Assembly (NCBI GenBank): GCA_000433095.1 | Contig: HF991478.1 | Location: 38,627-65,830 of the forward strand | Length of the DNA: 27,204 nucleotides | Direction of reading: 5' to 3' | Source of the DNA: Clostridium sp. CAG:967 | GTDB lineage: Bacteria > Cyanobacteriota > Vampirovibrionia > Gastranaerophilales > Gastranaerophilaceae | In this document: positions 7,703 to 14,615 of the stretch, piece after piece | Position numbering within the stretch: the first letter of the stretch is position 1 | Layout: the number at the start of each line of letters is the position of its first letter | Made by a program: the position numbers and the translations under genes | Notes under the pieces: generated by a model | What the model was told of the DNA's origin: nothing | The model's input: the letters and a program-made list of their open reading frames with translations, nothing else | Database searches by the model: none

Positions 7703-7730
7703 TTGTAAAAAGAACAAAATCTGTTATAAT
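7703..7730 (+). promoter_or_regulatory. Promoter P2 of prepilin locus 1
   Basis: -35 TTGTAA (7703-7708), 16-nt spacer, extended -10 TGTTATAAT (hexamer 7725-7730), between the G tract and the prepilin ATG. The sequence just after the -10 (ATGTTGGG) resembles that after P1 (ATGTTGAG), suggesting a duplicated promoter-leader unit. Confidence 0.5.
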
Positions 7731-7766
7731 AGTGATGTTGGGCATTACAAAAATAATGGGGATTAT

Positions 7767-8498
7767 ATGAACAGATTTGCGTTTACTCTTGCAGAGGTTT
7801 TGGTCACTTTAGGTATTATCGGGGTTGTTGCAGCTATGACTATGCCGACTTTAATAGGAAATACCAAACCTAAAGAACTTGAGGCGCAATTTAAAAAGGC
7901 TCATTCTATGCTTTCTCAGGCTGTTGTTACGGTTGCTGATGAAAAAGGAGTTGGTTTAAGAAAAACTTTTGCAACTTATAACGGAAAAAGTTATGCAAAT
8001 GCATCAGAAATTGCTAATGCTGTTTACGCACAAATGAAAGTTGCGGGTACTTGCTCTTATACCGGTAAAGTGAAAAATTACAATAAATCATCTGAAAATC
8101 CCTATGTTGATTTGGGTGTTGTGAGACCTTCAAAATTGCTTGCAAATGGTATGTGCATGGAGGTTAATGTTAACGGCGGTATGATTAATCTTACAATTGA
8201 TATTAACGGACCTAAAAAACGTCCTAATGCTCTCGGACAGGATATTTTTTATTTTTATATAGATGATAATGATACATTACAGCCAAAGAGTATGTCTAAA
8301 CTTTATACTGATGAAGAAGTTGAAAAATTAAAAGAATCGGATTCTTCAGGTGTTGAAAATTGGTCTTCTCAGGCAGGAAACCCGTGTTCGGCAAAATCTA
8401 ATCAGAGAGGAAACGGTCTTGGTTGTGCTTATTATGCCCTTATAAATCAGTCGCCTGATGACAGTACAAAAACATTTTGGGAAAATTTGCCTAAATAA
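7767..8498 (+). CDS. Type IV prepilin-like protein 1
   Basis: A 243-residue prepilin-like protein from the ATG at 7767 (GGGG lies 6 nt upstream). The leader MNRFA is very short, with cleavage expected at A5/F6. Glu is at +5 of the mature protein (FTLAE), followed by the hydrophobic helix VLVTLGIIGVVAAMTMPTLI. The globular part has the core TIDINGPKKRPNALGQDIF (143-161), shared with prepilin 2, and four Cys (96, 130, 207, 220) likely forming disulfides. It should be processed by a prepilin peptidase and assembled by a type IV pilus or type II secretion-like machine not in this window. The frame is open upstream to 7632, so a longer product fused to the leader ORF is possible if the G10 tract changes length. 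Confidence 0.85.
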   Translation: MNRFAFTLAEVLVTLGIIGVVAAMTMPTLIGNTKPKELEAQFKKAHSMLSQAVVTVADEKGVGLRKTFATYNGKSYANASEIANAVYAQMKVAGTCSYTGKVKNYNKSSENPYVDLGVVRPSKLLANGMCMEVNVNGGMINLTIDINGPKKRPNALGQDIFYFYIDDNDTLQPKSMSKLYTDEEVEKLKESDSSGVENWSSQAGNPCSAKSNQRGNGLGCAYYALINQSPDDSTKTFWENLPK

Positions 8499-8519
8499 AA
8501 TTATAGTTGTGTAAAGAAA

Positions 8520-8545
8520 AGAGGTTGAATTTATTTTCAACCTCT
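8520..8545 (-). terminator. Terminator of the minus-strand gene ending at 8588
   Basis: AGAGGTTGAA pairs with TTCAACCTCT (10 bp) around a 6-nt loop. On the minus strand it is followed by TTTCTTT; on the plus strand it is followed by ACACACAC. It therefore mainly suits leftward transcription, but may also protect the prepilin 3' end. Confidence 0.7.
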
Positions 8546-8587
8546 ACACACACTTTTCTTTCACACTATATGTATTATTCTTAATTC

Positions 8588-9424
8588 TTATTTTGCTGTT
8601 GCTAATGCTGTTACCAGACCTACAGCACCACCGATAAGTCCTGCTATGAACGGTTTGTTCTTCATACCTTTTGCAAAAGCTTTCAGTAAATATCCGGCTG
8701 ATATTGCTGCTGCTCCGCCAAATACCGCACCACCGGCTACGTTACCTGCAATTTTCTTGCCTCTTTCATATCTGCCTACCGGTTGACCTGTTAATTCGGC
8801 TACGTTTTCTTCGGCTGTCTTTTTATCAGCTATACCCAGTGAAACTGTTTGTAAGAAGCCTTGAGTGAATGAACCTCTGCCGTATCTTCTGATATCATCG
8901 GTTATTGAGCAGCCGTGCATTTGTGCATACAGCGTTGAGGCTCTGTTTGCGATTTCTTCGTCGCTGGCATCACCGTACATTGCCCTTACGCTTTCCTTGA
9001 ACTGTTGATATGCCAGTTGAATTTGTTGCTGTTCATTTTGCATTATCTTTTCGTGAAGCAGAGTTGCCTGTTTGGCAATTCCTTCTTGCGGCGAATTCAA
9101 TCTAAGGTCTGCATTTCGCATTTTTTGCTGCTGGCGAACCTGATTATTAATCATGAAGTCCTGATATTTTTCATAATTTTTGTAGTAATCTTCGTAGTTA
9201 TAACCTCCGCCTGTAAACATTGGCATACAAGGATAACCTCCCAGACCGCCTCCGAATGCTCCGAAGCCGCCACCGAAGATACTGCCGTTCATACTCATCA
9301 TCGGATTTACCATTCCGATTGGAGAGTACAAATCCATATCAGTCAAATCGTTTAATGCTACCTGGTTATTGTATATATTCGGAAACATTCCGTACATACC
9401 TGCAGCCATATTGAAGCCTGCCAT
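8588..9424 (-). CDS. Hypothetical Gly/Met-rich protein with C-terminal hydrophobic hairpin
   Basis: This 278-residue protein is unrecognised. The N-terminal third is low complexity, rich in Met, Asn, Gly and Tyr (GGGFGAFGGGLGGYPCMPMF at 51-70). The middle (about 76-170) is polar, Gln-rich and probably helical (KYQDFMINNQVRQQQKMRN; EQQQIQLAYQQFKESV). The C-terminal region has two Gly/Ala-rich hydrophobic stretches (about 224-248 and 258-277), fitting a membrane hairpin. There is no signal peptide. The start is set by GGAGG 7 nt before the ATG. It is monocistronic, with its own terminator at 8520-8545. It could be membrane-associated or structural; the sequence does not allow a function. Confidence 0.7.
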   Translation of the reverse strand: MAGFNMAAGMYGMFPNIYNNQVALNDLTDMDLYSPIGMVNPMMSMNGSIFGGGFGAFGGGLGGYPCMPMFTGGGYNYEDYYKNYEKYQDFMINNQVRQQQKMRNADLRLNSPQEGIAKQATLLHEKIMQNEQQQIQLAYQQFKESVRAMYGDASDEEIANRASTLYAQMHGCSITDDIRRYGRGSFTQGFLQTVSLGIADKKTAEENVAELTGQPVGRYERGKKIAGNVAGGAVFGGAAAISAGYLLKAFAKGMKNKPFIAGLIGGAVGLVTALATAK

Positions 9425-9536
9425 AACCTAACCTCCAAATTGAATTTCTAACCTACCTTACTTATATAAAAACTTTTGCTTAAGCTAAATTGCGTTTTTA
9501 AGTCTATTTATGTTACAATTTCGTTACAAAAGTGTA

Positions 9537-9565
9537 TTGCGTATTATCTGAAATACGTGTAATAT
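9537..9565 (+). promoter_or_regulatory. Promoter of the membrane-anchored TPR gene
   Basis: -35 TTGCGT (9537-9542), 17-nt spacer, -10 TAATAT (9560-9565). The predicted start point near 9572 would leave only a short leader carrying AAAGAGG (9574-9580). Confidence 0.5.
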
Positions 9566-9588
9566 ATAGAAATAAAGAGGTATAGCGG

Positions 9589-10692
9589 TTGAAAAAGTTT
9601 TTTTCGGGTTTATTCACATTATTGATAATTGCGGCAATCGGTGCCCTTATATATTTGCAGCCTGCTTTTTTCAACAGACAACTTGATAAAATCAGGGGAG
9701 TTTATTATGTTCATAAAGGTGATAAGTTCCTGAAAAAACATAAACTTCAAAAGGCAATTAATTATTACAACCGTGCGTTACAACTTTATCCGCAACATTA
9801 TGGTGCCTGGTATAATCTTGGTAATATATATGTTGTTTATGAAGATTATTACTCAGCTGTAGATGCCTACGAAAAAGCTTTTGAATATAATCCCAAAATG
9901 GTTATTGCCAGAATGAACTACGGTATTGTTTCTGCTGAAAAACTCGGAGATTTTGACGGGGCTATTAATCAATATGATGAAATTTTAAAAACCAAAAGAC
10001 ACCTCATATCTATTCCTTTTATTTACAGCAACAGAAAGAGTTATAAAGTTAATAAAGGTCTTGCATACTACAACAAAGGTGTAGCATATAAGCAAAAATC
10101 AGTTTATATTGAGGATGAATGGGAGTATAGAAGGCAGTATCTTTTAAAAGCATTGGAAGCATATAAAGAAGCCTGTAAAATTCTCAAAAAGGATTACGAT
10201 CCAAGATACAATCTTGCTTTGACATATCATCTTCTTGGCGATTACCACGAAGCCGGACTTGCATACTGTAAGGCTATTGAGCTTGCGCCTATGGAATATG
10301 AAGCGCATTATAATTTGGCTATTCTTTTAAGACACTTAAAATATTACAAAGAATCTTTGGATGAACTTGAAAAAGCTACCTCGTTAATTACAAGCGGTGG
10401 AGGTGTTTCAAGCCGTCAAAGATATATTTTTGATGTTATGAACGATGTTACAAGAACTATTCTTGCAAACTCTAAAAGTGATTTGGTTGAGAAAATGTCG
10501 GATGAACCTTCTCAAATGAGAAATATTACTTACGTCAACGGCAAAATGATCAGCGCTGAAGAACTTGATAAAGCTATGATTAAAAATTTGAAAGTCTGCG
10601 GAGCCAAAAAGATTTTCCTCGAAGATATTGATGATGAGTACAGCGAATTTGACGATGTCCGATATAATGTTCACGTTCCCGGTGTCGAATAG
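9589..10692 (+). CDS. Membrane-anchored TPR protein
   Basis: This is a 367-residue protein. The start is a TTG at 9589, supported by AAAGAGG 8 nt upstream and by a sensible N-terminus: MKKFF followed by a single membrane helix at about 5-25, so most of the protein probably faces the periplasm. TPR units follow at about 36-70, 71-104, 105-137, then a longer insert, and again at about 202-236 and 237-266 (WYNLGNIYVVYEDYYSAVDA; YNLALTYHLLGDYHEAGLAY). The last 90 residues are acidic and not TPR. It is a probable scaffold for an envelope complex, partner unknown. It ends 3 nt from the stop of the convergent DUF2142 gene, without a terminator. Confidence 0.85.
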   Translation: MKKFFSGLFTLLIIAAIGALIYLQPAFFNRQLDKIRGVYYVHKGDKFLKKHKLQKAINYYNRALQLYPQHYGAWYNLGNIYVVYEDYYSAVDAYEKAFEYNPKMVIARMNYGIVSAEKLGDFDGAINQYDEILKTKRHLISIPFIYSNRKSYKVNKGLAYYNKGVAYKQKSVYIEDEWEYRRQYLLKALEAYKEACKILKKDYDPRYNLALTYHLLGDYHEAGLAYCKAIELAPMEYEAHYNLAILLRHLKYYKESLDELEKATSLITSGGGVSSRQRYIFDVMNDVTRTILANSKSDLVEKMSDEPSQMRNITYVNGKMISAEELDKAMIKNLKVCGAKKIFLEDIDDEYSEFDDVRYNVHVPGVE

Positions 10693-10695
10693 AAA

Positions 10696-12069
10696 TCAGA
10701 TATTGTAATTCATATACGGAAATATGTCATAAAATCTTGTTAAAAGTGAGATTGCTCCCGAGGCAAGGATTAATGCGGCGAATAAATATATACCATTGTA
10801 TATCTTTGTTTCAGGATATTTTGTATTAATTGATGATGCCATAACTGCAAATAAAGGGAAAAGCAGAGGCGTGTAATACTTACCGTTTAAGCCTTCTATT
10901 ATATTTGCTCCGACTTTACTCCATGCCAGATAAAGATATGTTGTTATAATTATGTATGCTAATACAGCAGTAATCAATATTAAATATTTTTTCCAATTTT
11001 GCAGAATATAATCTTTTGCTCCGCTGTAAATTATTGATATTCCAAGCAATAAAGGATAAATCATATATGTAAGATTATCAAGTTTCGTATCCTGCCAGCC
11101 TAAAACGCCGATTGAAGTTATAAATAACCTGAAAGCTTTAACAAATGTTGTGGCAATAAGAATGCCGCTATATTTGAAAGGATTGTGTAAAATAAAATCA
11201 GTCTGTTCATACATATCAGCCTGCGGGTTTAGCGGAACGTATAATCCTGCTATCATTTTGCTCCAAATTAAACATGCAGCAATTGACGGTAAAATTATCA
11301 TTGCTATTTTAAGAATGTATTTTCTGCCGAATTTTTCTTTCGGAATTAAAAATATAAGCGGCACAAAATAAAAATTATGTTTTGTAAGTGCAAGTATTAA
11401 CAGGAGAAATCCAAGTAAAATATAATTTTTCACAGACAAGCTTCTGTTGCTGAATGAATATTCAAGGATTTTGGCAAACAAGAGCAGGCTTACTCCGATA
11501 AGGGTTACGTCTGTGGAGCAGGATGCTCCGAGCGAAATATTCATGGGGCTTAAAAGTATCAAAAATACTGCAAGCTTTAAAAAAGGAGTGCATTTTATAG
11601 CGTAATATCCGAGTATGCAGTATAAAATAAGATTAAATATCCGGGCAAGATAAAACATAGATAAGGGTGCTGTATGCAATATTTTTCCGCAAAGAATTCC
11701 TGCGCTTTGAGCAATGTAGGCAGCAGGGGAGTAAAGTGCTGTATTGGGATAAGTCGTAAAAATTTTGGAATTGTTATTTATTGCAAATGAGTTTTTAATT
11801 TCTTTAAATGAAGTTTGTTTTGTAATATCTTTTTCCAGATATTGAAATTTTTTAACGAGTTGAAAAAGCGAAGCAGGCAGGACACTTCCAACGGCAGTAT
11901 CTTGTTTTGTGCTAACAATTTGTCCTTCGGTGATTGCATAGCTTCTTAGAAAATGGTTAGCTTCATCAACAGACTGAAACGGCGGTGTAATAATTGCGTA
12001 CAACATGCCGAACAGTAATGCGAATATAACAAATACTTTTTCAACACTAACCCTTAACTGCACCGTCAT
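10696..12069 (-). CDS. DUF2142-like polytopic membrane protein
   Basis: A 457-residue, very hydrophobic protein with about ten or more membrane helices. After the first helix comes PPFQSVDEANHFLRSY (29-44). The PP-x-x-x-x-DE-x-x-H pattern is typical of the DUF2142 family and resembles the first-loop acidic motif of GT-C glycosyltransferases that use polyprenyl-phosphate sugars. A sugar-transfer role at the outer face of the inner membrane is therefore possible but not shown. The ATG has AGGAGA 4 nt upstream and lies inside the end of the upstream permease gene (23-nt overlap), indicating translational coupling and one operon with the two ABC permeases. Confidence 0.75.
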   Translation of the reverse strand: MTVQLRVSVEKVFVIFALLFGMLYAIITPPFQSVDEANHFLRSYAITEGQIVSTKQDTAVGSVLPASLFQLVKKFQYLEKDITKQTSFKEIKNSFAINNNSKIFTTYPNTALYSPAAYIAQSAGILCGKILHTAPLSMFYLARIFNLILYCILGYYAIKCTPFLKLAVFLILLSPMNISLGASCSTDVTLIGVSLLLFAKILEYSFSNRSLSVKNYILLGFLLLILALTKHNFYFVPLIFLIPKEKFGRKYILKIAMIILPSIAACLIWSKMIAGLYVPLNPQADMYEQTDFILHNPFKYSGILIATTFVKAFRLFITSIGVLGWQDTKLDNLTYMIYPLLLGISIIYSGAKDYILQNWKKYLILITAVLAYIIITTYLYLAWSKVGANIIEGLNGKYYTPLLFPLFAVMASSINTKYPETKIYNGIYLFAALILASGAISLLTRFYDIFPYMNYNI

Positions 12070-12889
12070 TTTCTCCTGATATAAAGTATTTTTGCATGCA
12101 TAAGAAAAATATTAAAATAGGAATTGTAGCAAGAATTGAACCGGCTGCAATAAATCTCCAGTTTGAGCTGAACATCCCCTGTAAATTGTTAACTCCTACA
12201 GGAAGTGTGTACATGGATTCTTTGGTTAGTACAATGCTCGGCCACAAGAATTCACCCCAGGAACCAATGAAAGTAAATATTGCAAGTACGGCTAAAGATG
12301 GTTTAACCATAGGTAAAAGAACTTTTGAAAATACCTGAAAAACACTGCATCCGTCAATAATTGCGGCTTCTTCCATTTCTTTCGGAATACCAAGGAATGC
12401 CTGACGCATAAGAAATATTCCGAAAGCACTTACCGCAAAAGGCATTATTAATCCCGTAAATCCTGCTAAATTGCTTACGCTGTCTACAAGATGTAATTTT
12501 AAAGTAATCAGATAAACAGGAAGCATTATTGCCTGAAAAGGTATCATAATGGTTGCTAAAATAGCAAAAAATGTAATCTTTTTACCTTTAAATTCCATTC
12601 TTGCAAGTGGATATCCTGCCATAGCGGAAAGTATAAGATTTAAAACAACCGTTCCTCCGGCAACAATCATACTGTTTATAAAATATCCGATAAAGTCTAC
12701 TTTATCCCAAACACCTGTGTAATTTGCCCATGTAAAATCGGATGGAATTATTTGCGGCGGATAAGCAAAAATGTTTTCCGCATTTCCCTTTAACGAAGTT
12801 GAGATTAACCAGATAAACGGAAAAATTGAAAGTAAAGAAACAAATATTAAAACTGTATGTATGGAAATTTTTTCTATTAATTTTTTCAT
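12047..12889 (-). CDS. Carbohydrate-type ABC transporter permease (MalG family)
   Basis: A 280-residue inner-membrane permease with about six helices. The cytoplasmic EAA loop that docks the ATPase is clear: EEAAIIDGCSVFQVFSKVLL (173-192). Length, membrane pattern and the N-terminal LLSIFPFIWLISTSLK match the CUT1 permeases (MalG/UgpE/LacG type). The start is supported by AAAGGG 6 nt upstream. It lies 14 nt after the partner permease and overlaps the DUF2142 gene by 23 nt. No substrate-binding protein or ATPase gene is beside it, so those parts must be elsewhere and the substrate (sugar, glycerol phosphate or oligosaccharide) cannot be named. Confidence 0.93.
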   Translation of the reverse strand: MKKLIEKISIHTVLIFVSLLSIFPFIWLISTSLKGNAENIFAYPPQIIPSDFTWANYTGVWDKVDFIGYFINSMIVAGGTVVLNLILSAMAGYPLARMEFKGKKITFFAILATIMIPFQAIMLPVYLITLKLHLVDSVSNLAGFTGLIMPFAVSAFGIFLMRQAFLGIPKEMEEAAIIDGCSVFQVFSKVLLPMVKPSLAVLAIFTFIGSWGEFLWPSIVLTKESMYTLPVGVNNLQGMFSSNWRFIAAGSILATIPILIFFLCMQKYFISGENDGAVKG

Positions 12890-12903
12890 TTTTTACCCTT
12901 TAG

Positions 12904-13776
12904 CTAAATGTTATATTTATTCCTTTCAAAACAGAATATATTTATAAGAGAAAATATCATTACAATAACAAGCAAGATTACAGCCATTGCGGATGCAAAG
13001 CCCAAATCAAGATTTTCAAAAGCTCTTTCGTAAATATAATAAACTATAGTTTTACTTGAATTTAAAGGACCGCCTTTTGTCATAACATATATTTCCGCAA
13101 AAACTTTCATTGCAGAAATTGCACTGATAGTTGTTACAAGTGCAATGGTAGGCATTATGTGCGGAATTGTAACCGTCATATGTTTTGTTAAGAAGTTGGC
13201 TCCGTCAATGTCACAGGCTTCGTATAATTCCTGCGGAACACTCATTAAGGCAGCAAGATAGATAATCATATAATATCCGATACCTTTCCAGATTGTAACT
13301 ATTATGACCGAGTATAACGCATATTTGGGATCCGTTAGCCAGCCTATAGGTTCAAATCCCAAACTTGTCACCAGATAATTTAAAATCCCCTGATCTGCAT
13401 AAAGCCACTTAAAAGCAATTGCGGCAACAACAATGGATACAATTACAGGAAGGTATATTAATATTTTATAAAGTGTTACTCCTCTAATTTTTTGATTGAT
13501 TAAAATCGCAAGAAACAAAGGAAATATTGCAAGTATCGGAACAGCTGCAAACAGGTAAATAAATGTGTTCCACAAAACCTTATAAAAAACAGGACTTTGA
13601 AAAAGTTTTATATAATTATCAATTCCGACAAAAGCAGGATTATAAATGCTTGATGAATAATCCATAAAACTTAATCCGATAGTTTGGAAAAAAGGAATAA
13701 AGAAAAATATCAGCAGTACTATGCCTGCAGGAAGCAAAAATAAGTATGGTGCAAATTTGCCGTAATATTTAAACAT
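12904..13776 (-). CDS. Carbohydrate-type ABC transporter permease (MalF/UgpA family)
   Basis: A 290-residue permease with about six helices and the EAA loop YEACDIDGANFLTKHMTVTI (185-204). The N-terminus APYLFLLPAGIVLLIFFFIP and the segment GLSFMDY...FVGIDNYIKLF are typical of CUT1 MalF-like subunits. It forms a heterodimer with the next gene's product. There is no Shine-Dalgarno, and an in-frame TGA lies 12 nt upstream of the ATG, so no other ATG start is available upstream. A good promoter ends 6 nt before the ATG, suggesting a leaderless mRNA. It is the first gene of a three-gene operon (permease, permease, DUF2142). Confidence 0.93.
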   Translation of the reverse strand: MFKYYGKFAPYLFLLPAGIVLLIFFFIPFFQTIGLSFMDYSSSIYNPAFVGIDNYIKLFQSPVFYKVLWNTFIYLFAAVPILAIFPLFLAILINQKIRGVTLYKILIYLPVIVSIVVAAIAFKWLYADQGILNYLVTSLGFEPIGWLTDPKYALYSVIIVTIWKGIGYYMIIYLAALMSVPQELYEACDIDGANFLTKHMTVTIPHIMPTIALVTTISAISAMKVFAEIYVMTKGGPLNSSKTIVYYIYERAFENLDLGFASAMAVILLVIVMIFSLINIFCFERNKYNI

Positions 13777-13811
13777 AAAGCAATTATGTCATTATTTTAA
13801 TTTTCAGTCAA
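13777..13811 (-). promoter_or_regulatory. Promoter of the ABC permease operon, leaderless type
   Basis: On the minus strand: -35 TTGACT (13811-13806), 17-nt spacer, -10 CATAAT (13788-13783), TGCTTT, then ATG at 13776. This is the best -35 match in the window and has the same 6-nt spacing as the promoters at 4045-4079 and 4092-4126. Confidence 0.65.
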
Positions 13812-13816
13812 ATTTA

Positions 13817-13845
13817 TTGTATTTTCTTAAAATATATGTTATAAT
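13817..13845 (+). promoter_or_regulatory. Promoter of prepilin locus 2
   Basis: -35 TTGTAT (13817-13822), 17-nt spacer, extended -10 TGTTATAAT (hexamer 13840-13845). This TGTTATAAT is shared with both promoters of prepilin locus 1. AAAGGAG and an ATG at 13882 follow. Confidence 0.65.
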
Positions 13846-13881
13846 AAAATAGATATAAAATTTAAAATTGAAAGGAGCAAT

Positions 13882-13923
13882 ATGAGAAAGAATGTACAAC
13901 TCGGGGGGGGGGCAAAACTTTGA
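13882..13923 (+). other. Native start and leader of prepilin 2, out of frame as sequenced
   Basis: The ATG at 13882, with AAAGGAG 4 nt upstream, reads MRKNVQLGGGAKL and stops at TGA (13921-13923). With one more G (11), or with 8, it would read MRKNVQLGGGGKTLSSNNKG straight into FTLAEVLV. That is a 20-residue leader with four basic residues and Gly at -1, exactly as a prepilin leader should be. With 9 G it meets TAA. This ATG is therefore most probably the true start, and the sequenced tract length is an OFF state or an error. Confidence 0.7.
13903..13912 (+). repeat. Homopolymer G10, candidate contingency locus
   Basis: Ten consecutive G within ACTC-G10-CAAAACTTT. It has the same length, the same preceding CTC codon and the same reading-frame logic as 7657-7666. 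Tract lengths of 8 or 11 put the upstream ATG in frame with the prepilin. Confidence 0.9.
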
Positions 13924-14615
13924 GCTCTAATAATAAAGGATTTACCCTTGCGGAAGTTTTGGTTACACTTGGAATTATCGGGGTCGTTTCTGCAATGACC
14001 GTACCGTCTTTGATGCAAAATCATCAGCGCAAAACCTATGTAACACAACTTCATAAGGTATACAATTTATTTTCACAGGCTCTTTTATCTTATCAAAATG
14101 ATAAAAATGCTATTGACCTTTCAGAATCAGGATTAACAAGTGCGGCAGAGGTTAAAAACTTTTTAAATAAATATTTGAAAGTTTCATCTACCTGTTATAC
14201 AGCTATGACACCTTGTTTTGCCGCTTCATATAAAAACCAGAGCGGAACTGCTTTAACCAGCGGCAGTTTTTGGGCAGGAACAGCTAATGCACCGTGCGTA
14301 AGTCTTGTCAGCGGTGCTGCAATATGTATGGAACACGCAAAATATCATACATCGTATGGTCATATTACAATTGATATTAACGGTCAGCAAGGTCCTAATA
14401 TAGCAGGTCGTGATTTGTTTTTTGTGACATATTATCTTGACGGTTCTATTGATGAAGACGGAGTTCCTACTTCTTGCAGAACTTCCGGTACCGGCTGCGG
14501 TTCCGGAAAGACCAGTGCCAAAGATGCCAGAGCAGCGCTCGGCTGTGCTGCACGTTCGGATGCTAAAGGATGTTTCGGTTTAATATTAAACGATAACTGG
14601 GAAATGAATTATTAG
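13920..14615 (+). CDS. Type IV prepilin-like protein 2 (body; real start probably 13882)
   Basis: The open frame begins at a TTG at 13920 and gives 231 residues. The TTG lacks a normal ribosome site, and the native ATG at 13882 is out of frame because of the G10 tract. The prepilin signature is clear: KG/FTLAE with Gly at -1 and Glu at +5, then VLVTLGIIGVVSAMTVPSLM. The globular part carries TIDINGQQGPNIAGRDLFF (150-168), matching prepilin 1, and nine Cys, several in a GTGCGSG-like C-terminal loop. It is likely a minor pilin or pseudopilin displayed on a fibre assembled by machinery elsewhere. The TAG overlaps the stop of the convergent stress-protein gene in TTAG (14612-14615). Confidence 0.8.
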   Translation: MSSNNKGFTLAEVLVTLGIIGVVSAMTVPSLMQNHQRKTYVTQLHKVYNLFSQALLSYQNDKNAIDLSESGLTSAAEVKNFLNKYLKVSSTCYTAMTPCFAASYKNQSGTALTSGSFWAGTANAPCVSLVSGAAICMEHAKYHTSYGHITIDINGQQGPNIAGRDLFFVTYYLDGSIDEDGVPTSCRTSGTGCGSGKTSAKDARAALGCAARSDAKGCFGLILNDNWEMNY

